This document shows, one piece after another, positions 15,402-23,726 of a stretch of DNA of 40,066 nt. Source of the DNA: Myroides injenensis M09-0166 (GTDB taxonomy: Bacteria > Bacteroidota > Bacteroidia > Flavobacteriales > Flavobacteriaceae); NCBI RefSeq assembly GCF_000246945.1, contig NZ_BAEX01000022.1:1-40066 (forward strand), read 5' to 3'. The translations under genes and the position numbers were made by a program. Every line of letters starts with the position of its first letter. Positions within the stretch are counted from its first letter, which is position 1. A model generated the notes under the pieces. That model was not told the DNA's origin. It saw only the letters and a list, made by a program, of their open reading frames with translations, and did not search any database.

Positions 15402-16071
15402 TGTGTTTAAATTCTTTTGTGATTGCTAAAAGTAACAAAAAAGAACAAACACAGATATACAAAGGGCTAAACTAATTGTAACTACTCCCTATTTAATACA
15501 TATACTTTAGCTATGGCGCTGTCGATTAGTGTTTCTACTCTTGATGATAGACTAATAAAATACTGATACATTAAATCGAACTACTCATAGGTAAATAAAT
15601 ATTATAAGTGAATGCTAGCACATTGGGCAACATCGTTATAACTCAGGATAATAAAGAAGCAGTACTGCCTAAAATAACAAAGAGGTAAACCAACATAATT
15701 AGTTTACCTCTCGGGGGGTGCGGGATGCTCTTAAAACAAGGTTTAAGTCCCTCACCAGTTAAACAAATATATAAATTATTAAGAAATCAATAAAGACGTA
15801 TGCTAAAATTAAAGAGCTATTGTCTAGGACTTTAATGTTCATAGAGGCAATAATATAAATAGATAAAAGGGATTGTATTTAAGAAAAATAAGTATGCAAT
15901 ACTTCCTATTTGTTTCCTCAATTCCTTGTGATATAACCCCTATAAACTATTAATTATAGACTTCTTTTACTTTATTTTATTCTCTATTTGTAATATATAA
16001 TGTTTTTTTATCGAATTTAGTACAGTCATAAAAAGGCAAAACAACAATAACCATATCAAATTGAATAAAAC
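15402..16071. other. 670-bp gene-free region holding a two-hairpin element
   Basis: No reading frame of note was found on either strand. The only structure seen is the G+C-richer element at 15681-15756, listed separately. The last 100 bp must contain the promoter of the OmpA-like gene; TCTATTTG near 15985 is a weak -7 candidate. Confidence 0.5.
15681..15756. ncRNA. Possible structured RNA: two consecutive hairpins
   Basis: Hairpin 1 has perfect 10-bp arms AGAGGTAAAC (15681-15690) and GTTTACCTCT (15702-15711). Hairpin 2 pairs GGTGCGGGA (15717-15725) with TCCCTCACC (15748-15756) with one mismatch and, inside, CTTAAA with TTTAAG, leaving a four-base bulge. The patch contains a run of six G in an otherwise A+T-rich gap. 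The 3' part recalls a tRNA T-arm (GGTTTAAGTCC), but no full tRNA cloverleaf can be drawn. It could be a small RNA, a tRNA or att-site remnant, or a terminator pair. Confidence 0.35.
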
Positions 16072-17070
16072 ATGAAAAAAACAACTGTTTTACTAGCAAG
16101 TACTTTAATCGTAATGGCTTGTAATCAAAAGAATAAAGAAACTGACATTACTAATCCCCCTATCGAACAAAGTTCTACTAAGATTGAAAAATCTGCAGAC
16201 GAATCTACAAGCTTTAAGATGGAAGATGTTCCTTACAGTGAAGCTGAAATAGGCGCATTTCCATTCTTTACTCTGCCGAAAGGGTTACAAGAAATGAATA
16301 AGCCTTTACAAAAGAATTTTGATGTATGTTACTTCCCCATTGATGGTATAATGACTCCTGTTGAAGGAAAACTATATAAAGTAAATGTAACTGCTGAGGC
16401 AGGCGAAGAATTCTCTCAACGCTATTTTGAGAAAAGCTTAGAAGAATATTTGATTTCTATTGGAGCAGTTAAAGTATATGATGGTGAAATTACCGAAGAA
16501 GAATATAATCGCTATAATAAACAAGATCCTAACAAGGGAGCTGATGGAGATATAGGATATGTAGATGAAGTAATTAAAATGTATGTGATAAGAACTCGTA
16601 ATCAAGGTAATATTTATATACAATATACAGCTAATAATGCTGGTGGTAAACTTAATATCTTACAAGAAGAAGCTCTGCAACAGACCATTGCTAAGATCAG
16701 TGCAGATGAAATAGTAAAAGACTTAACAGAAAAAGGCAAGTCTATTCTATATATCAACTTTGATACAGACAAGTCTTCGTTAACTAAAGAAGGGAATGAA
16801 GTAATCTCTGAGATAGCTAGTGCGCTAAAGAAAGATAACTCTTTAAGAATTTCTATTGAAGGACATACAGACAACACTGGTGAGGCGAGTCATAATAAAA
16901 AACTTTCTTCCGAACGTGCAAATGCTGTGATGACTGCTTTAATCAGTCAAAATATTGATAAAAACCGCTTAGTTGCTAAAGGACTTGGTGCTGATAATCC
17001 ATTAGTAGCTAATGATTCAGAGATTAATAAAGCAAAGAACAGAAGAGTAGAATTAATACGAATAAAATAA
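16072..17070 (+). CDS. OmpA-family lipoprotein (peptidoglycan-binding C-terminus)
   Basis: An outer-membrane lipoprotein of 332 residues. The lipoprotein signal peptide ends at Cys17 (LIVMAC-N), followed by a polar linker. Residues about 40-215 form a Bacteroidota-specific N-terminal domain of unknown role. The OmpA domain occupies about 225-332, with NFDTDKSSLTKEGNEVI, ISIEGHTDNTG, LSSERANAV, LVAKGLGADNPLV and NRRVELI; the Asp/Arg pair that binds meso-diaminopimelate is in place. It most likely anchors the outer membrane to peptidoglycan. It is monocistronic with its own terminator. Confidence 0.92.
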   Translation: MKKTTVLLASTLIVMACNQKNKETDITNPPIEQSSTKIEKSADESTSFKMEDVPYSEAEIGAFPFFTLPKGLQEMNKPLQKNFDVCYFPIDGIMTPVEGKLYKVNVTAEAGEEFSQRYFEKSLEEYLISIGAVKVYDGEITEEEYNRYNKQDPNKGADGDIGYVDEVIKMYVIRTRNQGNIYIQYTANNAGGKLNILQEEALQQTIAKISADEIVKDLTEKGKSILYINFDTDKSSLTKEGNEVISEIASALKKDNSLRISIEGHTDNTGEASHNKKLSSERANAVMTALISQNIDKNRLVAKGLGADNPLVANDSEINKAKNRRVELIRIK

Positions 17071-17076
17071 CAATCA

Positions 17077-17104
17077 AAAACCACTGATGGCGATCAGTGG
17101 TTTT
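17077..17104 (+). terminator. Terminator after OmpA-like gene
   Basis: The arms AAAACCACTGAT/ATCAGTGGTTTT form a perfect 12-bp stem with a 4-nt loop, six bases after the stop. Confidence 0.85.
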
Positions 17105-17421
17105 ATTATTCTATGGTTTATTGTAGTTGTAAACGCAATATATTGAAACTGTTACCTAAGTTTACTGTCATGTTTTAGTGCCGGAATGTCTAAAAGACTA
17201 AGTCTTTAATAAATGATAGTAGTACTCTTCCCTTAGCTTTGGTTAGTAGTATTTTACTCTCTTTTTATTAAAGGGTATAATCCCCTAGCCTAAATCCACA
17301 AATTACTTTTACATAGCTTCACTAATAAATAGAATTAAGAAATGTGAATATTCCTTTATTAAACCAAACTATAAGTCACTTATAAATTCATAAGAAACAG
17401 TTTTAGCCCTTTCAGATACTT
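17105..17421. other. Intergenic stretch, no gene seen
   Basis: About 315 bp without a convincing frame. A short dyad TATAAGTCACTTATA (17370-17384) lies 38 bp beyond the 3' end of the minus-strand VOC gene; its significance is unclear. Confidence 0.5.
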
Positions 17422-17808
17422 TTATATCGATGTACACAGTTCTATAAGAAAGCCATTATTGTCTAAAACATAGCCTACTGTCTGTCCCCACAGTTTCACT
17501 TTTTGCTCTTCATATATCTTTCCACCAGCTAGTACCACTTGTTCCATTACTGTAGCTACATCTTCCACAACAAAACCTAACTCTATCCCAAAAGGTATAT
17601 CACTATCCATTTGTTTATACCCTCTCGATAAATTACTTGTTGCTAAATCTAAATGAGCAAACGCAATTGTAGTTTCACCTGATACTAATTTGCCATAATC
17701 CTCTTCTGGTGTTATGAATTTCCTCTTAAAACCAAATGCCTGTTCATAAAACTTTACTGTAGTCTCGACATCTGCAACATACATAATCATATAACCATAT
17801 TTTATCAT
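17422..17808 (-). CDS. VOC-family (glyoxalase/bleomycin-resistance-like) protein
   Basis: A 128-residue single VOC unit with two beta-alpha-beta-beta-beta modules: MIKYGYMIMYVADVETTVKFY EQAFGF at the start and FGIELGFVVEDVATVMEQV in the middle, ending GYVLDNNGFLIELC. Possible metal ligands include the final Glu of LIEL. Such proteins act as dioxygenases, isomerases or binding proteins, and the sequence does not decide which. It stands alone with no operon partner. Confidence 0.88.
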   Translation of the reverse strand: MIKYGYMIMYVADVETTVKFYEQAFGFKRKFITPEEDYGKLVSGETTIAFAHLDLATSNLSRGYKQMDSDIPFGIELGFVVEDVATVMEQVVLAGGKIYEEQKVKLWGQTVGYVLDNNGFLIELCTSI

Positions 17809-18273
17809 TGTATTGTCCTCTTAGTTAATAATCGTAAATGTATCCATAAAAACAGTATTAAGAAATGTAGTCAATGCTTAATATTTTAGCACAATCAATT
17901 TATTAAATCCCTCTATATACTTAGACCCTATTGTAGTTTTTCTTTCTTTGTAGATATAGGATATTCTAAAATATTGAAAGTCAGATTAACTTAAACTTTA
18001 GCCTCTAAGAAAGTTAATATAGATTGGTTATTAAGTGCTATTATCTGTAGTCAAGATTAAAGCCCATGTATCCATCTCATTAATTATTAATTATTTACTG
18101 CTACAAAATATTTTATTCTACTATAATTCATTGTGCATTAGGAAGAGTAATATTGCTATATATAAGATAAATCGAACATGTAGCCAATGCAGAAGCTCGT
18201 TCTCCAGTAGATTGTCATTTAATCGCATGTAAATAATACAGAACTCGGCACTCTCACTAAGCCTGTCTATAAA
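17809..18273. other. Intergenic stretch, no gene supported
   Basis: About 465 bp of A+T-rich DNA. A 65-codon plus-strand frame at 18035-18232 has a composition unlike neighbouring proteins and was not accepted. Confidence 0.5.
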
Positions 18274-18312
18274 AACAAAACAACCATAAGATAATCAAAT
18301 GGTTATTTTGTT
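18274..18312 (-). terminator. Probable terminator after TetA-like MFS gene
   Basis: The arms AACAAAACAACCAT/ATGGTTATTTTGTT form 14 pairs with one mismatch and an 11-nt loop, 22 bp past the minus-strand stop, followed by TTTTTAT in that direction. Confidence 0.55.
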
Positions 18313-18333
18313 ATAATATTAAACGATGCTTTA

Positions 18334-19551
18334 TTAAACCTTATCCCTTTTAAAGCTTAGATAAATCACTATTGAGCTGATAAATATAAGTATAGATGCC
18401 AAAAAGAATGGGGCGCCTGAAAACTCAAAAGGTGCACTGTCGTGTGTGAAATAATAGAATAAACTAGTCATAACTGGGGGGCCCATGATAGAGGTAACAC
18501 TTATCAAACTTGTCAGTGCTCCCTGTAATTCTCCTTGCTGATCTGAAGGTACATTTTTACTAATCAACGACTGAAGTGAAGGACCACAAATACCACCAAG
18601 TGAATAAGGTATTAGAAATGCAAACATCATCCATCCTTGATCAGCGAACGTAAATAATAGCAGTCCAAAAGCATAAAACAATAAACCTATATAAATGCTC
18701 TTTTTCTCACCTAAGATAGGGTTTGTCCATCTAATTAATACGCCTTGTACTAAACCAATCAGCAAACCTAGTAACCCTAATGATATCCCAACTGTTCTTT
18801 CTGTCCAGCTAAATTTGTACATAGTAAAGAAATGCCAATTACTTTGTACAGCATGAAGACCTATATATACTAAAGCTAGGGCTATAACTAACTTAGATAT
18901 TTTTGGGTGTTTAAACAAAAATTTAAAAGACCCTACTGGGTTTGCTCGTTTCCATTGAAAAGATCTTCTTTTTGATTTGTCCAAACTCTCTGGGAGGATA
19001 AAGTAACCGTACAGAAAATTAAGAAAACACAATACAGCTGCTACATAAAAAGGTACTCTAGAACCATAATGTCCAAGCACTCCTCCTAAGACAGGTCCTA
19101 TAATAAAACCTAATCCAAATGCTGCTCCGATGACACCGAAGTTTTTTGCTCTATTCTCATCTGTGGACACATCAGCGATATAAGCACTAGCAGTAGAAAT
19201 ACTAGCTCCTGTAAATCCGGCAATAATACGCCCAATAAACAACCAAGTAATAGTAGGGGCTAAAGCCAATAGAACATAGTCAATCGTAAAACCAAACAAA
19301 GAGAAAAGTAATATAGGTCGCCTACCAAATTTGTCACTCAAGTTACCTACGATAGGTGAAAACAAGAATTGAGTAAAGGCATAAGCAAAGCCTAGCCATC
19401 CACCATATTTCGCTGCTTCACTAATATCACTGTGAATAAGTTCGCTTATAAGTTTGGGAACCACTGGCAGAATAATTCCCCAGCCCGTAATATCAATTAA
19501 TAAGGTTATAAATATAAAACCAACGGCTGCTTTTTTGTCTGTTTTTTTCAT
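18334..19551 (-). CDS. TetA-like (TCR/Tet) MFS efflux transporter
   Basis: An inner-membrane proton-driven exporter of 405 residues with 12 hydrophobic segments. The start GFIFITLLIDITGWGIILPVVP and motif A GNLSDKFGRRP (69-79) match the TCR/Tet group, as do GRIIAGFTGAS and GVLG in TM5. Chromosomal members of this group in Bacteroidota are annotated as TCR/Tet transporters, and only some transport tetracycline. An AraC regulator lies 80 bp upstream on the same strand, probably a local regulator. No tetX or other resistance gene is adjacent. Confidence 0.88.
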   Translation of the reverse strand: MKKTDKKAAVGFIFITLLIDITGWGIILPVVPKLISELIHSDISEAAKYGGWLGFAYAFTQFLFSPIVGNLSDKFGRRPILLFSLFGFTIDYVLLALAPTITWLFIGRIIAGFTGASISTASAYIADVSTDENRAKNFGVIGAAFGLGFIIGPVLGGVLGHYGSRVPFYVAAVLCFLNFLYGYFILPESLDKSKRRSFQWKRANPVGSFKFLFKHPKISKLVIALALVYIGLHAVQSNWHFFTMYKFSWTERTVGISLGLLGLLIGLVQGVLIRWTNPILGEKKSIYIGLLFYAFGLLLFTFADQGWMMFAFLIPYSLGGICGPSLQSLISKNVPSDQQGELQGALTSLISVTSIMGPPVMTSLFYYFTHDSAPFEFSGAPFFLASILIFISSIVIYLSFKRDKV

Positions 19552-19631
19552 GGGATAAAAGTAAACAGAGCTATTAATTCAACTATTGACGGTTTTATAG
19601 GTTTTACGTACTATTTCTAAACCTTAGCCTA

Positions 19632-20513
19632 TTATTCGAAAACCTGTTCTCTAAACACTTTGGGAGAAACCCCTGTATTTCTTTTAAAGTATCGACAAAA
19701 AACGCTTGTATCGTTAAAACTCAATTCATTGCTAATCTCTTTAATCGTCAATTTAGAGGACTTAAGCAATGTTTTGGCATGTAGTACAAGAATATGATCT
19801 ATCCATTGAAGAGTTGATTTACCCGTATTTTGTCTTAAGAAAGTGGATAGGTATTGTGAGCTTAAATGAAGTTGATCTGCATAGAATTGTACCTCTCTAT
19901 GTATATGAGCATATTTAGAAACTAGACTGTAAAAATCATCTATAATCTCGTGCGTACGATTATTCGCCTGAATAGAATTGACAGGCTTGTCCTTATAGCT
20001 TTCGACTATCATATTGATTAAGACCATCACCAAATGACGAAGCATTTCGACCTTACTACTACCTTCTTTTTTGTGATACACTTTCTCGATGAGTGTAAGT
20101 AGCTCCATTTGCAATAATGAATCTTCTTCTTGCAATCTAATAATAGGCTGCCAGCGGATTTGTTCATTCATTACTAACTCCCTTAATACTGGGAATGTTG
20201 ATATAAAATCTAATGAGAGCCCTATGGATAATACTTCTGCATCTTCACTCAATGATTTTGTTTCTATCATCACTTGTGGTGGAACAACAGCAATATCACC
20301 AACATTTACCTTGTAATCTGAAAAGTGAATTTGTGTTGTCATAGATCCTTTCAAAACAAAACCTAGTAATAACCCTTCAAACAAGCGGTTGTGTTTTGTA
20401 TAGTTACCAGCAGCGCTACTATATTGATGAAAGACAATAATCCCATCTGTTTTCTCTTTAGTATCAACATTGTAAAGCTTATAAACGTTATCTAATGTAA
20501 TAAATAAAGCCAT
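19632..20513 (-). CDS. AraC-family transcriptional regulator
   Basis: A 293-residue regulator. The N-terminal half is a cupin-like sensor domain (LFEGLLLGFVLKGSMTTQIHF, VNVGDIAVVPPQVM). The C-terminal half has two helix-turn-helix motifs (FYADQLHLSSQYLSTFLRQ and IKEISNELSFNDTSVFCRYFKRNTG) and ends VSPKVFREQVFE. It lies 80 bp upstream of the TetA-like gene in the same direction. A 10-bp inverted repeat directly upstream of its start suggests autoregulation. Confidence 0.9.
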   Translation of the reverse strand: MALFITLDNVYKLYNVDTKEKTDGIIVFHQYSSAAGNYTKHNRLFEGLLLGFVLKGSMTTQIHFSDYKVNVGDIAVVPPQVMIETKSLSEDAEVLSIGLSLDFISTFPVLRELVMNEQIRWQPIIRLQEEDSLLQMELLTLIEKVYHKKEGSSKVEMLRHLVMVLINMIVESYKDKPVNSIQANNRTHEIIDDFYSLVSKYAHIHREVQFYADQLHLSSQYLSTFLRQNTGKSTLQWIDHILVLHAKTLLKSSKLTIKEISNELSFNDTSVFCRYFKRNTGVSPKVFREQVFE

Positions 20514-20538
20514 AACTGATTATCTAATATTATTTGTA

Positions 20539-20579
20539 AAGAAACTATATATATCGTTAGTCATCAAAGATAGTTTCTT
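20539..20579. promoter_or_regulatory. 10-bp inverted repeat AAGAAACTAT / ATAGTTTCTT
   Basis: Perfect arms at 20539-20548 and 20570-20579 with a 21-bp spacer begin 26 bp before the AraC start codon. The arm spacing is about three helical turns, suitable for a dimeric AraC protein. It is a candidate autoregulatory operator. Confidence 0.4.
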
Positions 20580-20722
20580 AATCCTACTATACTTTTTGTA
20601 CAGACAATAATAAGCAATTCAGATTAAATACCATTTATCATTTCTATTTATTATCACTTATCTCACTAAGAGCATATACAAAAATAAGCTCCCTAACCAC
20701 TCATAAACTAAATGCAAATAAG

Positions 20723-20751
20723 AAAGGTTAGCAGAATATCTGCTAACCTTT
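20723..20751 (-). terminator. Strong terminator after the STAS-like gene
   Basis: A perfect 13-bp stem AAAGGTTAGCAGA/TCTGCTAACCTTT has a 3-nt loop. It lies 76 bp past the minus-strand stop at 20827. Confidence 0.75.
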
Positions 20752-20826
20752 TATCTTAATGTGTTTTTCTGTAGGGAAAAGAAGAGTTATTAACTAACAA
20801 AATTGAATCAACTACTCTTACCTGTT

Positions 20827-21225
20827 TTACTCCCGTCCTAGCCTACTATTAGCTATTTCTAAAGCTTCTTCATAATTACTAACGATCATAAGCTCATGTC
20901 CCCAATACTTTAAGAATATATCTTTAAATGCTATTGCTTCCGCTCTTCTTACTTCATCCGTTTCAATCTGAATCATAGCAAGAACATTCGTGTGAAGTTT
21001 CTCTTTATGGCGTTTCATCCACAAGTTCATTTTCTTAATATGTTCTTTGTTGCTTTTTGTTTCTTTTACATTTGGCGAATTAGATATATTAATCATTACA
21101 AACTTTTGTTCTCGATTTAATAAAGCAGCGTAGTCATCAAAATATTTATCGCTATTCTCCCCTTCTTTCACTGGTGCTATAGTAACCAATACAATAGGAA
21201 AGTTTTCGTCATTTATAGTATTCAT
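20827..21225 (-). CDS. Small STAS/SpoIIAA-like protein of unknown function
   Basis: A 132-residue soluble protein. The order of elements, a first strand IVLVTIAP, helix SDKYFDDYAALLNRE, strand KFVMINIS, a basic helix (SNKEHIKKMNLWMKRHKEKL), strand LAMIQIETDE, a helix and strand ELMIVSNYEEALE, matches the STAS/SpoIIAA-like fold seen in many Bacteroidota hypotheticals. It has no membrane segment or signal peptide and no operon partner. A 5' leader hairpin (TCCTTTAT/ATAAAGGA) sits just before the ATG. Confidence 0.7.
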   Translation of the reverse strand: MNTINDENFPIVLVTIAPVKEGENSDKYFDDYAALLNREQKFVMINISNSPNVKETKSNKEHIKKMNLWMKRHKEKLHTNVLAMIQIETDEVRRAEAIAFKDIFLKYWGHELMIVSNYEEALEIANSRLGRE

Positions 21226-21226
21226 A

Positions 21227-21251
21227 TCCTTTATAAATTTTTGATAAAGGA
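21227..21251 (-). promoter_or_regulatory. Leader hairpin TCCTTTAT / ATAAAGGA
   Basis: Perfect 8-bp arms (21227-21234 and 21244-21251) lie immediately before ATG 21225. If transcribed, the hairpin would occupy the ribosome-landing region and could affect translation. Confidence 0.35.
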
Positions 21252-21341
21252 CTACTTTATATACACTTTATAAAATGGATAAAGCTTGGCTAATAATGGA
21301 CTATTCAAAGAAATGCTTAGTTATAGGTGCTAAACTGTCAA

Positions 21342-21773
21342 TCAATAAATTTCAGGAGTAACGATAATCTCAGTCTTAATCGAATTCGTCACTAAACAAT
21401 TCTCTTTTGATTTAGTTATGACACGTAGAGTCTTATCTGATTGCTCTAAATCCTTTAGCTTAACTTTAGGAAGAATCTCTGCCTGCGTGATTATAAACTT
21501 GCGTTCTACAAGTTCTAATTTGATGTTAGTAGTACATTCAAACTGTTCAAACTCTATTTTAAAGTTTTCAGCAATGGCTAAAAATGTAGCCATAAAACAG
21601 CTATTAATTGCAGCTGCATATAAATGCTCTGGTGACCAAATATTAGGGACTCCTCCATTAAACTCTGGTGGTGTAGCACATTCGATAACTTGATCTAGTA
21701 CAGGAGAAGAAAGCTCCCCTATTCTGCCATTCTTCCATTTGACATTAACCTGGTAAAAATGTTCTTGTGACAT
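21342..21773 (-). CDS. OsmC-family protein
   Basis: A 143-residue cytoplasmic protein of the OsmC/Ohr fold. The two redox cysteines are Cys59 (AAAINSCFMATFLAIA) and Cys126 (SKENCLVTN), and the family block GGVPNIWSPEHLYAAAINSC is clear. Members reduce organic hydroperoxides with a thiol donor. The absence of an Ohr-type Arg in the early region makes a general OsmC assignment safer than Ohr. It is monocistronic. A palindrome GTAACATTAGTTAC (21829-21842) lies upstream. Confidence 0.9.
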   Translation of the reverse strand: MSQEHFYQVNVKWKNGRIGELSSPVLDQVIECATPPEFNGGVPNIWSPEHLYAAAINSCFMATFLAIAENFKIEFEQFECTTNIKLELVERKFIITQAEILPKVKLKDLEQSDKTLRVITKSKENCLVTNSIKTEIIVTPEIY

Positions 21774-21828
21774 ATCTTTATATTTTATATTCTAATTGTA
21801 AAATTAGCTTTCAAAAACATGATATACA

Positions 21829-21842
21829 GTAACATTAGTTAC
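21829..21842. promoter_or_regulatory. Dyad GTAAC-ATTA-GTTAC upstream of osmC-like gene
   Basis: Perfect 5-bp arms around a 4-bp centre lie 56 bp before the OsmC-like start. It could bind a MarR- or TetR-sized regulator; no such gene is adjacent. Confidence 0.3.
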
Positions 21843-21986
21843 AATATGGAGCTTTTTAAAAAATTAAAAGTTGTAAGTATTAAACCCCTATTATTAGTGA
21901 TAGACAGGTTCTCTGAATAGTATAATTTTACTTACAATACTATTAATAAGTATTTCAAACAGCTTAGACATATTAAATACCCCATT

Positions 21987-22436
21987 ATGAGAATTATCCT
22001 AATAACATTATTACTACTACTTGGTCTTACCACAAAACTTCATGCCCAAAGTCATCTTTTTGGTCCATCAGTAAGTTATCAATATCAAAAAGGAAGCATT
22101 GTGAAAACAGGTATTTATTATGCAACGGCAGCTACCCCTACAAATGTTTTCAAAATAGATGGAACTGCTAATTTTACTTGGGTACAAGATAAATACACAG
22201 TAATCCCTGAAATAGCATTAGCCTATTATACAGATATGTATTTCATTGGTGCATTTGGAAGAGCTGAAGTTACACCATATACCTTAACACCTAAAGTAGG
22301 AGTTACCCTCTTAACTTTTGTAGAACTAGACTTAGGCTATGGTTTTCCCATCGCAGATAAATCTAATTACAGACCAATTAAAGGATTTACTGCTTCTCTG
22401 CGTTTTAACTTCCCTATCAATTTTTTAAAGTTATAA
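21987..22436 (+). CDS. Hypothetical secreted beta-rich outer-membrane protein
   Basis: A 149-residue protein with a clear signal peptide (MRIILITLLLLLGLTTKLHAQ). The mature part alternates aromatic and hydrophobic residues (VSYQYQKGSIVKTGIYYA, IPEIALAYYTDMYFIGAFGR, ASLRFNFPI), typical of a small transmembrane beta-barrel with about eight strands. No specific family was recognised. It stands alone between the OsmC and LpxD genes. Confidence 0.7.
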   Translation: MRIILITLLLLLGLTTKLHAQSHLFGPSVSYQYQKGSIVKTGIYYATAATPTNVFKIDGTANFTWVQDKYTVIPEIALAYYTDMYFIGAFGRAEVTPYTLTPKVGVTLLTFVELDLGYGFPIADKSNYRPIKGFTASLRFNFPINFLKL

Positions 22437-22654
22437 TTTAACCTTATCCCATTGAATATCAAGTCATCTATAACAATGACTATCTAGCATGTATCAGTTT
22501 ATTTTGTGTATAAGTAAAGATTAAAAACTAAATTTTTTAATCTAATACCCTATTATTATTGTTAAAAATAAAATAAATCTATCTTAATATAGCAATATTT
22601 GTTTATTTAGAGCGTTTTAATTAAATAAAACTTAAAAACCCCACTTTTACATTT

Positions 22655-23659
22655 ATGAAGTCGTATACCCTAAATGAATTAAACAACGTACTGAATGGAA
22701 TTGTTATAGGCAATACATCAAAACAAATTAAAGCTGCAGAACAATTAGAAAAAGCTAAAGATTGGCAAATCTCCTTCATAGGACATAAAAAATATGAACG
22801 ATTATGGGACGACTCACAAGCTTCCATAGCCATAGTAAATAACGATATTTCTATTCTACCTGGTATAGATAGAGCTTTTATAAAAGTAGATAATGTAGAT
22901 ATTGCACTAGCGAGACTACTCACCCTTTTTGCTCCAAAGATGCCAAGTTTCAAAATAGATATTAGTGAAAAGGCTTCTATAGATGAAAGCGCAATTATAG
23001 GTGAAGGAAGTAAGATTGGTCCTGGTTGTGTAGTAGGAGCTAATGTCGTACTAGGTAAAAATGTAAGAATGTATCCTAATTCTACTGTTTTGGATGATTG
23101 TACTATTGGTGATAATACCACTATATGGTCAGGAGCAGTTGTTCGCGAACGTTGTCATATAGGGCATAATTGTATTTTGCATCCTAATGCTGTAATTGGC
23201 GCAGATGGCTTTGGATTCTGCCCCTCTCCAGAATTTGGATTAGTAAAAATTCCTCAGATAGGAAACGTAATGATAGGAAATCATGTCGAGATAGGTGCTA
23301 ATTCTTGTGTTGATAGAGGAAAATTCAGTGCAACTATCATAGGTGATGGATGCAAGATTGACAATTTAGTACAGATAGGCCACAATTGCGAATTAGGTGA
23401 ATTCTGCATAATGGCAGGCAATAGTGGATTAGCAGGTTCGGTTATATTAGAAGACTTTGTTGTAATTGGTGGAAGTGCATCTATAAAAGATCACGTGACT
23501 ATTGGCAAAGGAGCTACTGTGGGCGCAGGTTCAGGCGTGACTGGAAATGTGGCTGCGGGTAAGACTGTACTGGGATATCCAGCACAAGAAGCAAAGACTA
23601 CTTTAAGACAATGGGCGGCTATAAAACAATTAGTAACCAATAGAAACTTAAAGAATTAA
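22655..23659 (+). CDS. lpxD: UDP-3-O-(3-hydroxyacyl)glucosamine N-acyltransferase
   Basis: Third step of lipid A synthesis: transfer of an R-3-hydroxyacyl chain from acyl carrier protein to the glucosamine 2-amine of UDP-3-O-acylglucosamine, in the cytoplasm. The 334 residues comprise an N-terminal uridine-binding domain (1-100), a left-handed beta-helix of hexapeptide repeats (about 104-315, I-G-x-G/N-x-x patterns) and a C-terminal helix (TTLRQWAAIKQLV). The catalytic His243 is in VQIGHNCELGE. It does not sit with lpxA, lpxC or fabZ, so it may be a second copy, since flavobacteria can carry two lpxD-like genes. It has a bidirectional terminator after it. Confidence 0.88.
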   Translation: MKSYTLNELNNVLNGIVIGNTSKQIKAAEQLEKAKDWQISFIGHKKYERLWDDSQASIAIVNNDISILPGIDRAFIKVDNVDIALARLLTLFAPKMPSFKIDISEKASIDESAIIGEGSKIGPGCVVGANVVLGKNVRMYPNSTVLDDCTIGDNTTIWSGAVVRERCHIGHNCILHPNAVIGADGFGFCPSPEFGLVKIPQIGNVMIGNHVEIGANSCVDRGKFSATIIGDGCKIDNLVQIGHNCELGEFCIMAGNSGLAGSVILEDFVVIGGSASIKDHVTIGKGATVGAGSGVTGNVAAGKTVLGYPAQEAKTTLRQWAAIKQLVTNRNLKN

Positions 23660-23670
23660 TATAAAATATT

Positions 23671-23712
23671 ATAAGCAATTAAACTTTTTAAATAAGAAGT
23701 TTAATTGCTTAT
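23671..23712. terminator. Bidirectional terminator between lpxD and serine hydrolase
   Basis: A perfect 16-bp stem ATAAGCAATTAAACTT/AAGTTTAATTGCTTAT is followed by a run of T. It lies between convergent genes. Confidence 0.85.
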
Positions 23713-23726
23713 TTTTTTCTTTCCAA

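Noticed and set aside
15717-15756. Complete tRNA gene
   Set aside because: Only a T-arm-like piece can be drawn; no D-arm, anticodon arm or acceptor stem of correct length is present.
18035-18232. 65-codon plus-strand frame in the VOC-TetA gap
   Set aside because: Low-complexity hydrophobic start, Ser/Arg/Cys-rich end, no start-region signals and no family resemblance; most likely chance in A+T-rich DNA.
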